Below are positions 1-9,346 of a stretch of 64,000 nt of DNA, one piece after another. Numbering within the stretch: position 1 is the first letter of the stretch; each line of letters begins with the position of its first letter. Position numbers and translations under genes: made by a program. The notes under the pieces were generated by a model that worked only from the letters and a program-made list of their open reading frames with translations, was not told the DNA's origin and ran no database searches. The stretch comes from Moduliflexus sp964602655 (GTDB lineage: Bacteria > Moduliflexota > Moduliflexia > Moduliflexales > Moduliflexaceae), in assembly GCA_964602655.1 (NCBI GenBank), contig CAZRSF010000032.1, forward strand, positions 1 to 64,000. The letters run 5' to 3'.

Positions 1-15
1 GCGGCACTAAATATT

Positions 16-112
16 CAGGGGTTGAAACCCCCGCCTGTATTCCGTCGCCCTTTCAGGGCGAAAATATGCCGCGAAGCGGCAATGGAATATAGACAGGGGT
101 TTTAACCCCTGG
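16..112. repeat. Dispersed composite hairpin repeat, family D
   Basis: Outer arms read GGGGTTGAAACCCCC and GGGGTTTTAACCCC, with inner stem-loops CGCCCTTTCAGGGCG and GCCGCGAAGCGGC. Related copies lie at 40139-40240 and 55041-55098. It has no coding content and looks like a REP/MITE-type element. Confidence 0.7.
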
Positions 113-149
113 AATGTGACGTTGGCGGGGGAATCTTATCGAATCTCAC

Positions 150-698
150 ATGAAAACCACTCGCGACCTCGTGTTATTATCGCTGTTAATTGCGCTTTCC
201 ATCGTCCTGCGAGGCGTGGAAGCGCTGATTCCGAACCCGCTCCCCTGGCTGCGAATCGGGTTGGCGAATATTATGACGCTCTTGGCGATCATGCTCTTTG
301 GCCTCAAAGCCGGGCTGTTGCTCACAGTGTTGCGGACGCTGATGTCATCGCTGTTGTTCGGGAGCTTTTTGTCGCCGACTTTTTTTCTCAGCTTCTTCGC
401 CGGGATTGCCAGTACGCTGGCTATGGGCGCTGCGCTGCGGTGGGGCGGCGCGTTGTTCAGTCCGGTCGGCGTGAGCGTCCTCGGCGGCGTCGTCCACAAT
501 TTCGCGCAATTGATTGTCGCGTATGCCCTGATTATTCGCCAGATCGAAATTTTTTACCTCTTTCCGCCATTGGCGCTCTTAGGGATTGCGACCGGATTTC
601 TGAACGGTTGGATCGTCGTCGTCTTGCATGACCATCTTCACACGCAAACAGCCCATCTCCTTCCGCATACAGCCCACGTTTCCGAAGAATACGAATAA
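150..698 (+). CDS. Gx transporter family membrane protein (heptaprenyl diphosphate synthase component I-like)
   Basis: 182 residues, almost entirely hydrophobic, with five or six predicted membrane segments. The RGVEALIPNPLPWLRIGLAN stretch near the N-terminus and later glycine-rich helices match the Gx/HepI family (PF07456). That family consists of small S-component-like membrane proteins once annotated as heptaprenyl diphosphate synthase subunit I. The substrate is unknown. An ECF-like vitamin or precursor uptake role is proposed for relatives, but nothing here identifies one. The ATG at 150 directly precedes the first hydrophobic helix. No clear Shine-Dalgarno sequence is seen. The gene stands alone between a family D repeat and galK. 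Confidence 0.75.
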   Translation: MKTTRDLVLLSLLIALSIVLRGVEALIPNPLPWLRIGLANIMTLLAIMLFGLKAGLLLTVLRTLMSSLLFGSFLSPTFFLSFFAGIASTLAMGAALRWGGALFSPVGVSVLGGVVHNFAQLIVAYALIIRQIEIFYLFPPLALLGIATGFLNGWIVVVLHDHLHTQTAHLLPHTAHVSEEYE

Positions 699-703
699 AA
701 AAC

Positions 704-731
704 TTGCCTGAAATTCGACAAACAATATTAT
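704..731 (+). promoter_or_regulatory. Candidate sigma-70 promoter for galK
   Basis: TTGCCT (704-709), a 16-bp spacer, then TATTAT (726-731). Four of six bases match the -35 consensus and five of six match the -10. It lies about 100 bp before the galK start. A small AAAGCC/GGCTTT hairpin (798-813) sits in the leader. Confidence 0.35.
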
Positions 732-833
732 GCGGTACGAATTTTTACGCGATATATTGAGGTCACAAGGACTATTAATCTAAACGGTGACAGGCCAAAA
801 GCCGAGCGGCTTTGTTCTGCTCATCCTCCTCTC

Positions 834-1997
834 ATGAAACACGAAGCGATTGAACGTATTGCGAGCACCTACAAACAGCAGTTCGGGCAGACCCCGGAGC
901 TAATCGTGAGCGCGCCGGGAAGAGTGAATCTGATCGGCGAGCACACCGATTATAATGACGGCTTTGTCCTGCCAGCCGCGATTGATCGGAAAATTATTAT
1001 CGGCGGATCGAAACGGAATGACGACACGGTCAGAGTCTATTCATTGAATTTCGAAGAATTTCAGGAATTTTCACTTTCATCCCTGATCAAACAAAACACC
1101 TGGTCGGATTATGTGAAAGGCGTGATCAGCGAATTCCAACAGGCGGGACATCGCGTCGGCGGATTTAATGCCGTTTTGGAAGGAGACGTGCCGCGAGCGT
1201 CCGGCCTGAGCAGTTCGGCGGCATTGGAAGTCGCTTCGGCCTTTTTTATTTCGCAGTTTTATCAAATTCAGATGAGCGGCGAGGTGATGGCGAAGCTCTG
1301 CCAGCGCGCTGAAAACCGCTTTGTCGGCATGAATTGCGGCATTATGGATCAGTTCATTTCCCGCCTCGGCAAAGCGGGGTATGCGCTGCTGATTGACTGC
1401 CGCGATCTTGGCTATCAGCTTGTGCCGTTCGACCTCAAAGGCTACAGCATTGTGATGTGTAATTCCAAAGTTAAGCGTCAATTGGTGGATTCCGCCTATA
1501 ACGAACGCCGCTCGCAATGCGAAGAAGGGGTACGCCTGCTTCGAACAAAACTCGGAAATATCACTGCGTTACGTGACGTGTCGTCAGCGCAATTAGAGGA
1601 ATACGCCGCGCTGCTGCCGCCATTGACGTATCGCCGCTGTCGCCATGTTGTCACTGAAAACGAGCGCGTTCAACATGCTGTTCAGGCGTTGCAATCCGGA
1701 AATCTCTCCCAATTCGGCGCATTGCTGAATCAATCGCATGAAAGTTTGAAAGATGATTATGAAGTGAGCTGCAAAGAACTCGATATTCTCGTGGAATTGG
1801 CGCGAAGCGTCAACGGCACGATTGGTTCGCGCATGACGGGCGCAGGATTCGGCGGCTGCACGGTGAGTATCGTAAAAGATAGCGCCGTCGAAGAATTTCG
1901 TCGCGTGGTGATGGACGGTTATACCAAACAGACCGGAATCGCTGGGGAAATGTATATCTCGAAAGCCGAAGACGGCGCGCGGGTCGAAACCGTATAA
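834..1997 (+). CDS. galK: Galactokinase
   Basis: 387 residues. It phosphorylates alpha-D-galactose to galactose-1-phosphate with ATP, the first committed step of the Leloir pathway in the cytosol. The GHMP signatures are all present: the substrate motif PGRVNLIGEHTDYNDG near residue 28, the ATP loop GDVPRASGLSSSAALE near 117, and the C-terminal SRMTGAGFGGCTVS near 335. Length is normal for the family. No strong ribosome-binding site precedes the ATG. The stop codon overlaps the next ATG (TAATG), so the downstream DnaE-like gene is probably translationally coupled. No galT, galE or galM is in the window. Confidence 0.96.
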   Translation: MKHEAIERIASTYKQQFGQTPELIVSAPGRVNLIGEHTDYNDGFVLPAAIDRKIIIGGSKRNDDTVRVYSLNFEEFQEFSLSSLIKQNTWSDYVKGVISEFQQAGHRVGGFNAVLEGDVPRASGLSSSAALEVASAFFISQFYQIQMSGEVMAKLCQRAENRFVGMNCGIMDQFISRLGKAGYALLIDCRDLGYQLVPFDLKGYSIVMCNSKVKRQLVDSAYNERRSQCEEGVRLLRTKLGNITALRDVSSAQLEEYAALLPPLTYRRCRHVVTENERVQHAVQALQSGNLSQFGALLNQSHESLKDDYEVSCKELDILVELARSVNGTIGSRMTGAGFGGCTVSIVKDSAVEEFRRVVMDGYTKQTGIAGEMYISKAEDGARVETV

Positions 1998-3181
1998 TGA
2001 CAACACCGATGAACGTGGATAGGCAGCGTTTGCTGCGCATGGTCGAAGAGGCGGTCAGCGCGACCCCGAAAGACCGGGCTCGCTTGCTCTCAATTCTGCG
2101 CGAATGTTACGCGCTTGGCGTGGAGGTGTTTTCGCTCGATATTAATCTTAGCGACGACGTATGCGTACTTGAAGGCGAGCGCGGTCTGCGGCTCGGATTT
2201 TCGGCATTACTTGCCGGGCGGGAGCAATTTGTCCAGGACATGATCGCCGAACGCCAGAAAAAAGGCGCATTCCGAAGCTTTCAGCATTTGTGCGAACGAA
2301 TTCACCTTGCAAGCGTTCCCGCTGAATTTTTAGAAACATGTATTCGAGCAGGGGTATTTGATTCGATTGAAGATTCCCGCGCCGCGTTATTAGCAGGTTA
2401 TCAAAAAATCGTCGCTGCTGTCAACGCCGCCAATGCGGAACGAGCATCGAACCAATTCAGTTTATTTGCCGCGCTTCCCGCGCAGCCGCGCCCGGTAGCG
2501 CTGCCGAAAGTCGCGGCGTGGACAGAAGAAGAAACGATTGAGCAGGAAAACGCCTCGCTGGGGTTTTCATTTACCGAATACCTGCTCACCCGCGACACGC
2601 CGGAAACTCCTGATGGTGAAGAACCTGAAGCGCTTGCGGAACAGGAATATGAGAAGCCGGACGCTGCCGCGCCGCAGTCTCAAGAGAATGATTCGGTCGA
2701 GTTATCAGCGCATGGGATTCCTTTGAACGCGGAAACGCTGCCTGTTCAGGATGAGACGGCTGATGCCGAGGATGCTGACTCGCCTGAGTTTAACGAGGCC
2801 GATGATCTCTTGCTTGAAAAGACAGAGGAAACCGGGGACGTTTGGCCTGCTATTCCTGATGATGTCAGCCAGCTTCCGGACGAACCCGTATTGGAAGCCT
2901 GCGAAGAGCATTTTGAGGAGCTTGTCGCACCGGACATTGTTGAATCTGAAGAATCAGATGATTCGATCCTGGTTCTTGCCTTGCCAACGGCGCTGGCGAC
3001 AGCCGCGACATTACGCAGCCTGCGCGATATTTTGGAATGTCATCCCGGCAACACGCCGGTCGTGCTTGAATTTGATGCAGATGACCAGATCAAAACGCAT
3101 GTTCGCGTCCATCAGGATTATTTTGTGACGATGTCAGATGAATTGAGGCAGGCGCTTGTTGATAGCATGAGTAGGGGTTGA
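1997..3181 (+). CDS. DnaE-derived protein: helix-hairpin-helix and C-terminal region of DNA polymerase III alpha, without the polymerase core
   Basis: 394 residues. Residues 1-135 (CYALGVEVFSLDINLSDD, a GLRLGFSAL segment, then GAFRSFQHLCERIHLASVPA and ETCIRAGVFDS) follow the fingers/HhH region of bacterial DnaE. NQFSLF near 150 matches the DnaE QxSLF step, and EQENASLGFSFTEYLL near 180 matches its EKExLGFYLSGHPL motif. Residues from about 200 to 320 are an acidic low-complexity linker where DnaE has its OB fold. Residues 322-394 (LRDILECHPGNTPVVLEF) resemble the far C-terminal DnaE domain. The PHP, palm and thumb are absent, so it cannot polymerise DNA. It could bind DNA or the replisome; this is inference. 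It is coupled to galK through TAATG. Confidence 0.6.
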   Translation: MTTPMNVDRQRLLRMVEEAVSATPKDRARLLSILRECYALGVEVFSLDINLSDDVCVLEGERGLRLGFSALLAGREQFVQDMIAERQKKGAFRSFQHLCERIHLASVPAEFLETCIRAGVFDSIEDSRAALLAGYQKIVAAVNAANAERASNQFSLFAALPAQPRPVALPKVAAWTEEETIEQENASLGFSFTEYLLTRDTPETPDGEEPEALAEQEYEKPDAAAPQSQENDSVELSAHGIPLNAETLPVQDETADAEDADSPEFNEADDLLLEKTEETGDVWPAIPDDVSQLPDEPVLEACEEHFEELVAPDIVESEESDDSILVLALPTALATAATLRSLRDILECHPGNTPVVLEFDADDQIKTHVRVHQDYFVTMSDELRQALVDSMSRG

Positions 3182-3191
3182 GGCGAAAAGA

Positions 3192-3218
3192 TTTCCGAGG
3201 TCTCAGAGACCTCGGAAA
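3192..3218. terminator. Palindromic hairpin between convergent genes
   Basis: Perfect 12-bp arms TTTCCGAGGTCT and AGACCTCGGAAA around a 3-nt loop, placed between the convergent stops at 3181 and 3229. It can act in both directions. There is no long T tract. Confidence 0.55.
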
Positions 3219-3228
3219 CAGAAGTACG

Positions 3229-4062
3229 TTATTTTACCACTGTAAATTCCTGCTCTGACAAAATCTCTTTGTCATTATCAGTCGTAATGACGACTTTCCA
3301 CTTTCCGACCGATTCGCCGGGTGTCAGCGATTTTTGGCTCCAGGAGCGCATCACCGAATATTTCAACGTCAATTTGACAGTCCCTACCGCTTTGCCGTTC
3401 AAATAGTAGTGATGTTTAATGACCGTCGGCGATTTGATCCCGGAGAACTTCGTCCAGGTGTAGATTTTTTTCACATTTTTATAAGAAAATTCTTTTGCCA
3501 CACCCGACGCGTTGCGATTCTTCACTGCCGAGCAGACGGCGATTTTTTCTAATTTTACGCCTTGCGCTGTGACAATCGGCGACTTCGGTTCTTCCTGATC
3601 CTCTTCGGCCTCTGCCTCGTCAGACTCTTCCGCTTCAGCGTTTTGTTCTGCGACGTCTGTTTTTGCCGCGTTTTCCTCTTGTTTTGGAGATTTCGCCTTA
3701 TCGGACACGACTTTTTCAACAAGTGTTGGCGTTTCTTGCGGCGTTGGCGTCTTTTTTGGTGTCAATGCCGTCTCTTTCGCCTCTGGCGTTGGCGTGATGG
3801 CCTGAGCGGCATTCGGCGGAGGCGTGACATTCGGCGGAGGCGTCTGAGTGGTTGGCGTTACTGTGAGGGATGGAGACACTGTGGTGATCGGTGTCGGCGT
3901 GGCATCAACTCGAATCGGAAGGGCGGCGTTGGAAGCTGGGCCTGACACTCGTTCGCTTAACGTATCCGAACCGTCGCCGCAGCCTGAAAGAAGTAACCCA
4001 ACAACAGCAGTACAACTCCATAATATCGCATATTTTCGAAAAAACAGAGATAGCGTATTCAT
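3229..4062 (-). CDS. Lipoprotein with proline/threonine-rich linker and C-terminal DUF2914 domain
   Basis: 277 residues. The N-terminus has a basic start, a hydrophobic stretch and the lipobox LLLSGC (Cys near 28), so it is a predicted lipoprotein. Residues 45-165 are a low-complexity linker, first Pro/Thr-rich (TPTP, TPPPNVTPPPN), then Glu/Ala-rich. Residues 170-277 fit DUF2914: the AVCSAVKNRNASG start, the aromatic VKKIYTWTKFSG, the IKHHYYLNGK strand, SWSQKSLTPGESVGKWKV, and a final F-TVV strand. The function of DUF2914 is unknown; the domain looks like a small extracytoplasmic beta module. It is transcribed alone, convergent with the DnaE-like gene. Confidence 0.7.
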   Translation of the reverse strand: MNTLSLFFRKYAILWSCTAVVGLLLSGCGDGSDTLSERVSGPASNAALPIRVDATPTPITTVSPSLTVTPTTQTPPPNVTPPPNAAQAITPTPEAKETALTPKKTPTPQETPTLVEKVVSDKAKSPKQEENAAKTDVAEQNAEAEESDEAEAEEDQEEPKSPIVTAQGVKLEKIAVCSAVKNRNASGVAKEFSYKNVKKIYTWTKFSGIKSPTVIKHHYYLNGKAVGTVKLTLKYSVMRSWSQKSLTPGESVGKWKVVITTDNDKEILSEQEFTVVK

Positions 4063-4780
4063 TTTTCAAAATTTCTGCATATCGTTCGTCGTGATCGTGT
4101 GACGCAATCACGACGCGAGACATCCAGAAATATTCGAACGTGTAGGCATCAATAAAAATAAGGAGTGGGAAAAAATGAGATCTATTATCTCATTTTATGA
4201 CGCAACACGCTCGCATTAAGAGTGCAAGAAGACATATTATCGAATAATAAAGACAATATACTGAAAAATCCCCTGCTAACAAAGGGCTTCGGATAGAGAA
4301 CACGACATTTTCGATAATATTCGAATAATCAATATCGCCAATTCTGACGATAGACAGAGAAATGCGTTAAATCCTTATTACGATAATTTATGTGAACTGT
4401 CAAGAAATAATTTGAGGTTGTAAACTTCGCGCGCGGAGTGGTGGTTGTGTAATCTCCTGAGATGTGGATAAATGCGACAGCTTGTCAACCTGAAAATTGT
4501 ATGCTGTTACAAGAATATTGAGTATGCTGGAGTGTATGAGATTGTTTCTTTTTCGGGTGCTTGAATATTTCTTGACAGTGATTCGGATGACGGATGTTGT
4601 CGAGCGCAGAGCGGCGCAATAAGTTGTACGCAAGTTGGACACGCGCAGTCGAACGCGCTAAAGCGTGGAAACAATAATACGGCAAACGCAGGGGCGGGAT
4701 TTCCCCGCCCATATCGCACGGGCGAGGAGAACTCGCCTCTACGTTTGCTCATTACCATCATTCAAGAACAAGGATCACAC
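4063..4780. other. 718-bp AT-rich intergenic region
   Basis: No credible ORF. It separates the divergent lipoprotein gene and rimO. A TTGACA at 4572-4577 is followed at 17 bp only by the poor -10 TGTTGT. The right end (4692-4737) holds two small hairpins, GGGCGGG/CCCGCCC and GGCGAG/CTCGCC. RimO has a Shine-Dalgarno AAGGA at 4770-4774. Confidence 0.5.
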
Positions 4781-6136
4781 ATGACGACAGTCGGATGTAT
4801 CAGTTTGGGATGTCCCAAAAATCGGTTGGACAGCGAAATTATGCTCGGTTTGCTTCAGCAGGCAGGCTATCGGATCGTGCCGGAAGACGAGGCGGACATC
4901 CTGATCGTCAACACCTGCGGCTTTATTCAGGACGCCAAAGAAGAATCCATTGACACCACGCTCGAAGCAGCGGAATACAAAAAAACCGGCACATGTCGCC
5001 ACCTGATTATGGCGGGCTGTTTTTCGCAGCGCTATGCCAATGAACTCGTCGGCGAATTCCCGGAAGTTGACCTGTTTATCGGCGTGGACGACGTGCCGCA
5101 TATCGTGGCGTTATGTCAAAAACTGGAAACGCAGAAACGCCCCCGCCGCGTCTCGCCATTGTTGAAGGGTCAGCAGCCGTCGCAATTTATTTATGACCAT
5201 ACGCTGCCGCGCAAACATCTCGGCGCGACACACACGACCTATCTGAAAATCGCCGAAGGCTGCCGCTATCGCTGCGCGTTCTGCGCGATTCCGCTGATTC
5301 GCGGAGCGCTGCGCAGCCGCCCGATGGATTCGATTGTCGCGGAAGCGGCGCAGCTTGCGGAACAAGGCGTCAAAGAATTGCTGCTGATCGCGCAAGATAC
5401 GACATCGTATGGGACTGATCTCGCCGGGAAATCGTTGATTGTGCCTCTGCTGGAACAACTCGTCACGATTGCGCCGCTGCGCTGGATTCGACTGATGTAC
5501 GCCTATCCCACCAACGTTGATCGCGCATTGATGCGGCTGATCGCGCAATCCGACAAAATTTGCACCTATCTCGACTTGCCGTTGCAGCATATTGATGATG
5601 GCATCTTGAAACAGATGCGGCGCGGCATTTCCGAAGCGCAGACCCGCGCATTGATTGATGAACTGCGTCGAGAAATTCCGGGTTTGACGTTGCGCACGTC
5701 GCTGATTGTCGGCTTTCCCGGCGAAACCGACCGCGAATTTCAGAAATTGGAGAATTTTGTGCGAGATGTCGAGTTCGACCGCGTCGGCGTGTTTGCGTAT
5801 TCCCATGAAGAAGGCACGCCCGCGTATGAATTGCCGGATCAGATTCCGACGGAAACGGCGGAAATGCGGCGTCAACATCTGATGGAAATTCAAGCCGACA
5901 TTTCGCTGAAAAAGAACCGACAGCTTGTCGGAACGATTCGAACGGTGCTGGTTGACGGGGAATCCGCCGAAACGCCGCTGTTGTTGGAAGGTCGAACCGA
6001 AGGACAAGCGCCGGAGATTGATGGCGTGGTCTATATCAATGAAGGGCAGACCGAGCAGGGCGCGTTCGAGCAGGTGCTGATTACAGAGGCGCATCCGCAT
6101 GATCTGGTCGGGAGAATTGTGGAGTCGTCTTCCTGA
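4781..6136 (+). CDS. rimO: Ribosomal protein S12 methylthiotransferase RimO
   Basis: 451 residues from the ATG at 4781, chosen because AAGGA lies just upstream and MTTVGCISLGCPKNRLDSE is the conserved N-terminus; an in-frame TTG at 4745 is less likely. RimO is a radical SAM enzyme that methylthiolates an Asp of ribosomal protein S12. The N-terminal UPF0004 domain carries the Cys residues of the auxiliary cluster (GCPKN, NTCGF, AGCFSQ). The radical SAM motif is CRYRCAFCAIP, and a C-terminal TRAM-like beta domain follows. The GCPKN/NTCGFI pattern favours RimO over MiaB. It is probably monocistronic. Confidence 0.95.
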   Translation: MTTVGCISLGCPKNRLDSEIMLGLLQQAGYRIVPEDEADILIVNTCGFIQDAKEESIDTTLEAAEYKKTGTCRHLIMAGCFSQRYANELVGEFPEVDLFIGVDDVPHIVALCQKLETQKRPRRVSPLLKGQQPSQFIYDHTLPRKHLGATHTTYLKIAEGCRYRCAFCAIPLIRGALRSRPMDSIVAEAAQLAEQGVKELLLIAQDTTSYGTDLAGKSLIVPLLEQLVTIAPLRWIRLMYAYPTNVDRALMRLIAQSDKICTYLDLPLQHIDDGILKQMRRGISEAQTRALIDELRREIPGLTLRTSLIVGFPGETDREFQKLENFVRDVEFDRVGVFAYSHEEGTPAYELPDQIPTETAEMRRQHLMEIQADISLKKNRQLVGTIRTVLVDGESAETPLLLEGRTEGQAPEIDGVVYINEGQTEQGAFEQVLITEAHPHDLVGRIVESSS

Positions 6137-6357
6137 AACGAGAAGGATTTCTAAATTTTTTCTTGTGAAAAACAAAAAATCTTCTCATTCTTGTTAAAAT
6201 TGATGGAAGAAATCTTGACATTCCGGCTGGAAATCCATCTATGTTTTTTAGTGTCTCGTGTCGGGTCAATTCACGGAACTGTCGTTTGTTGATGTTGTGA
6301 GACGCCGTCAATAAGCGAAAAAATGTTATCACTGTTTGTGGTATAAAGGAGAACCTT

Positions 6358-8196
6358 ATGCAGAAGAAAATGAAAAAGCGCGTGGTTGTTGCATTGATGA
6401 TAGCATGTTTGACAATCCTCAGCCTGTCTGTCGCTCAGGCGCAGGCTCCTGAAGATGATGTGTTCGGCGTGGTGCAGGTGAAGAATTTGGATGGATTGCT
6501 GCCGAAAATCGGCGCGTTTGTCGATCAGTTTCAGCCTGGTATGGGCGGCATGGTGAATACGATGATGGTCGGCAACATGCTGTTTCATAACGCGAATTGG
6601 GCGGGCATGAACGCCGCTGGGGATTTTACCGCCATCGTGCTGAACCCGATGAAATTCCCGGGCAATCCGGTCGCCATTCTTGCGCCAGTGACAAATAAAG
6701 ACGAATACCTCGGCGCGTTAGCTCAAACTCTGACAAAGGGCGAAGAAGCTAATGGCGTGTTGACGTTTACGCAGCCGGATCAGAAAAGCGTCTTCATCGC
6801 CGTCGTCGGCGAGCAAGCGATTATGGCCGATAGCGCCGAAGTTGCCGCATTAGCGAAGTCGTTGGTGGATGCGAAAAGCGCGGTGTTATCCGACGCGCCT
6901 GTCGTGAAAGGCCAGATCAGCGCCTCGTTATCAATGGCGAAATTGATGGTCGCGATGCAGCCGATGATTGACATGTTCAAACAGCAAATGCTGATGAGCA
7001 TGGAGCAGGGCGCGAACGCCCAGGGCGCAGATGCGCAGACGGAAGAGCAGAAAGCGCAGGCTCAAGCGTTAAAAGGGGTGCTTGAATCCGAAATCAACAC
7101 ATTCCTGTCTCTCGCCGCTCAGGTTGATAGAGTGCAGTGGGGAATCGGTTTCGAAGATAACGGCTTGCGTTTAGCCAAGAGCGTCTTTGCATTGCCGGAC
7201 ACGAATTTGGCAAAATTCATGGCGGCGCAGAAACCGAAAGCTTCGGCATTGATGGGCGTAATTCCGTCTGATTCCGCTGTGTTGATGAGCGGATCGATCA
7301 TCATGACCCCGGAATTCAAAACCGGCTATATCGAATTTTTGAAGGCGATAACTGCCGCCGCGCAGACGACGCAAGCGGCGGACGCGAAAGCCATCGAATC
7401 CGTTTCCAGTTGGGCGCAAACGGCGTTAGATGCGTTTGGCGGAGATTTTGCTGCCGGAATGCTCAGCCCGACGTCAGAAACGTTGATGACGGAAGTCATT
7501 TCAGTGCTTGATGCTGCGAAAGCGAAAGACCTCGTCAAGCAATATCCTGAGATGATGAAGGCGATGAGCGGCATGTATGAACAAGCCGGCATGAAAATGG
7601 AGATGACTCTGGGAGCGACGGATGCTGTCAAGAGTGGCGAAATTTTCAACTATACGTTCAACGCAAAGGCGGATACGATTACCGATCCGCAAGAACAGGA
7701 AGTATTCAAAGCGTTGTTCGGCGAAGAAATGAGCCTGCCGATTGGTTTCACCGGAGATTACGCCGTTATTGGCTTTGGCAAGAATGCGAAAGGCCAGGTC
7801 GAAAGCGTCATGGATGCGGTGAATTCGGGAGCGCAAGGCGAAGTGAAACAGACGCCGGCGATGTTTGGCTTGCCGGATGCCAATAACTTGTTCATGTACA
7901 TTTCCGTGCCGAAAATTATGGCATGGGCGGCGAAAAATATCCCGGACGTGCCGGCGATAGAAATGGCTGAAGGCCCTGGCATCGCGATGGGCGCTCAGTT
8001 CGTTGATTCGCATCTGGAAGGCGAATTGTTTCTGCCGACCGAAGAACTGCTGATTCTGAAAAAGCTCGGTGACGATATGAACGCGGCAAAGGCCTTGAGT
8101 GGAACTGAAGAGCCGGCAGCAGACGACACTGAAGATGAAGAAGGCGAAGCGGCTGACGAGTCGGAAGAAGAGGAAGATACGGAAACAGAAGAATAA
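6358..8196 (+). CDS. Secreted protein of unknown function with acidic C-terminal tail
   Basis: 612 residues. The ATG follows the strong Shine-Dalgarno AAAGGAGAACCTT. A clear Sec signal peptide ends near residue 29 (SLSVAQAQA). The mature protein is rich in Met and Ala and seems to contain two related alpha/beta halves, each starting with a hydrophobic strand plus helix, loosely like DUF3352-type exported proteins; that resemblance is weak. The last 35 residues are nearly all Glu, Asp and Ala. No catalytic motif is recognised. It is followed by a strong intrinsic terminator, so it is a single transcription unit, possibly abundant and exported. Confidence 0.6.
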   Translation: MQKKMKKRVVVALMIACLTILSLSVAQAQAPEDDVFGVVQVKNLDGLLPKIGAFVDQFQPGMGGMVNTMMVGNMLFHNANWAGMNAAGDFTAIVLNPMKFPGNPVAILAPVTNKDEYLGALAQTLTKGEEANGVLTFTQPDQKSVFIAVVGEQAIMADSAEVAALAKSLVDAKSAVLSDAPVVKGQISASLSMAKLMVAMQPMIDMFKQQMLMSMEQGANAQGADAQTEEQKAQAQALKGVLESEINTFLSLAAQVDRVQWGIGFEDNGLRLAKSVFALPDTNLAKFMAAQKPKASALMGVIPSDSAVLMSGSIIMTPEFKTGYIEFLKAITAAAQTTQAADAKAIESVSSWAQTALDAFGGDFAAGMLSPTSETLMTEVISVLDAAKAKDLVKQYPEMMKAMSGMYEQAGMKMEMTLGATDAVKSGEIFNYTFNAKADTITDPQEQEVFKALFGEEMSLPIGFTGDYAVIGFGKNAKGQVESVMDAVNSGAQGEVKQTPAMFGLPDANNLFMYISVPKIMAWAAKNIPDVPAIEMAEGPGIAMGAQFVDSHLEGELFLPTEELLILKKLGDDMNAAKALSGTEEPAADDTEDEEGEAADESEEEEDTETEE

Positions 8197-8225
8197 ATCG
8201 TTTCTCCTCAAAGAATAGCCTGTTC

Positions 8226-8270
8226 GAACGACCTCGAATATCATCAGATGTTTGGGGTCGTTCTTTTTCT
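8226..8270 (+). terminator. Intrinsic terminator
   Basis: Arms of 13 bp (GAACGACCTCGAA and TTTGGGGTCGTTC, two G-T wobbles) around a 12-nt loop, followed by TTTTTCTT. It ends the secreted-protein gene before nifU. Confidence 0.85.
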
Positions 8271-8411
8271 TCAGAAAAAAATTCACCTTCCTCTTGACAT
8301 TCTTCCCCTGAAGACAACACATTACAATTATCTGTTGTGGTTCTTGCTAACACCATCTGTGTGTTGTATTCATAAACGAAACAATCGCCCAAAATAACAA
8401 ACGAGGAGATT

Positions 8412-9287
8412 ATGTGGGATTATACGGATAAAGTACGCGAGCATTTTTTTCATCCGCGCAATGTGGGCGCGATTCCCGATGCGAGCGCCGTCGCAGAAGT
8501 CGGCTCATTGGCGTGCGGGGACGCGCTGAAAATTTATTTGAAACTCGATGATCAGGAGCGGATCGTTGACGCCAAATTCGAGACGTTCGGCTGTGGCAGC
8601 GCGATTGCGTCATCGTCAGCGTTGACCGAAATGATCAAAGGAATGACGCTGGATGAGGCCGGGAAAGTAAGTAATCAGGAGATCGCCGGTTTCCTTGGCG
8701 GGTTGCCCGAAGAAAAAATGCACTGTTCCGTGATGGGGCGCGAGGCGCTGGAAAAAGCGATTGCCATCTATCGCGGCCATACCTATCACGACGACGCCGA
8801 AGATGAAGGTCGGATCGTCTGCAAATGTTTTGGCGTGACCGACGAGAAAATCAAACGCGTGGTGCGTGAAAATGATTTGAAAACCGTCGAGCAAGTCACC
8901 AATTATACCAAGGCCGGAGGCGGATGCACGGCCTGTCATGCGGAGATCGAAGATTTGATCGCGGAAATTTGGGAAGACAAGAAACGCGATACCGCGCGAG
9001 TCGAGAAAAAAGAGCAACGGAAACGCCTGACCAACCTGCAAAAAATCACATTGATTAAGGAAGTGCTGGAAAATGAAATCCGCCCCGAATTACAGAAAGA
9101 TGGCGGCGACATTGACTTGATTGACGTGGACGGCAGCAACGTCATCGTGGCGCTGCGCGGGCATTGCGTCGGCTGTCCTGGATCGGAATATACGCTGAAA
9201 CTCGGCGTCCAGGAAAAACTGCGGGAACTTGTCGCCGAGGATATCGTCGTGATGCAGGAAGAGGATCAAGAGATTACAACGTTCTGA
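8412..9287 (+). CDS. nifU: Fe-S cluster scaffold protein NifU (three-domain form)
   Basis: 291 residues, the full modular NifU. The N-terminal IscU-like domain has its three cluster ligands (ACGD, GCGSA, HCSV). A central BFD-like [2Fe-2S] domain has CKC and a CTAC pair near 137-178. The C-terminal Nfu-like domain has CVGC near 255. It assembles Fe-S clusters from sulfur delivered by NifS and passes them to apoproteins. A good Shine-Dalgarno (GAGGAG) precedes the ATG. NifS lies 8 kb downstream, separated by a sugar cassette on the other strand. No nitrogenase gene is in the window, so the pair probably serves general cluster assembly. Confidence 0.95.
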   Translation: MWDYTDKVREHFFHPRNVGAIPDASAVAEVGSLACGDALKIYLKLDDQERIVDAKFETFGCGSAIASSSALTEMIKGMTLDEAGKVSNQEIAGFLGGLPEEKMHCSVMGREALEKAIAIYRGHTYHDDAEDEGRIVCKCFGVTDEKIKRVVRENDLKTVEQVTNYTKAGGGCTACHAEIEDLIAEIWEDKKRDTARVEKKEQRKRLTNLQKITLIKEVLENEIRPELQKDGGDIDLIDVDGSNVIVALRGHCVGCPGSEYTLKLGVQEKLRELVAEDIVVMQEEDQEITTF

Positions 9288-9298
9288 TTTTGGGTATA

Positions 9299-9329
9299 GG
9301 TGTCAGACACGTTAAACGTGTCTGACACC
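9299..9329. repeat. Palindrome family A, copy 1 (terminator-like)
   Basis: Perfect 15-bp arms beginning GGTGTCAGACACGTT around one A, followed by TTTT, 12 bp after the nifU stop. Related copies are at 25798, 30728 and 45988. It can act as terminator for nifU and for the convergent reductase gene. Confidence 0.8.
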
Positions 9330-9346
9330 TTTTCTTGACCATCATA

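Noticed and set aside
4572..4600. Promoter TTGACA-17-TGTTGT before rimO
   Set aside because: The -10 matches only three of six bases and it lies 180 bp from the gene, so it was not listed as a feature.
5111..6175. A 354-codon open frame antisense to rimO
   Set aside because: It lies wholly opposite a confidently identified gene, has no ribosome site and reads as a basic, low-complexity protein typical of antisense frames.
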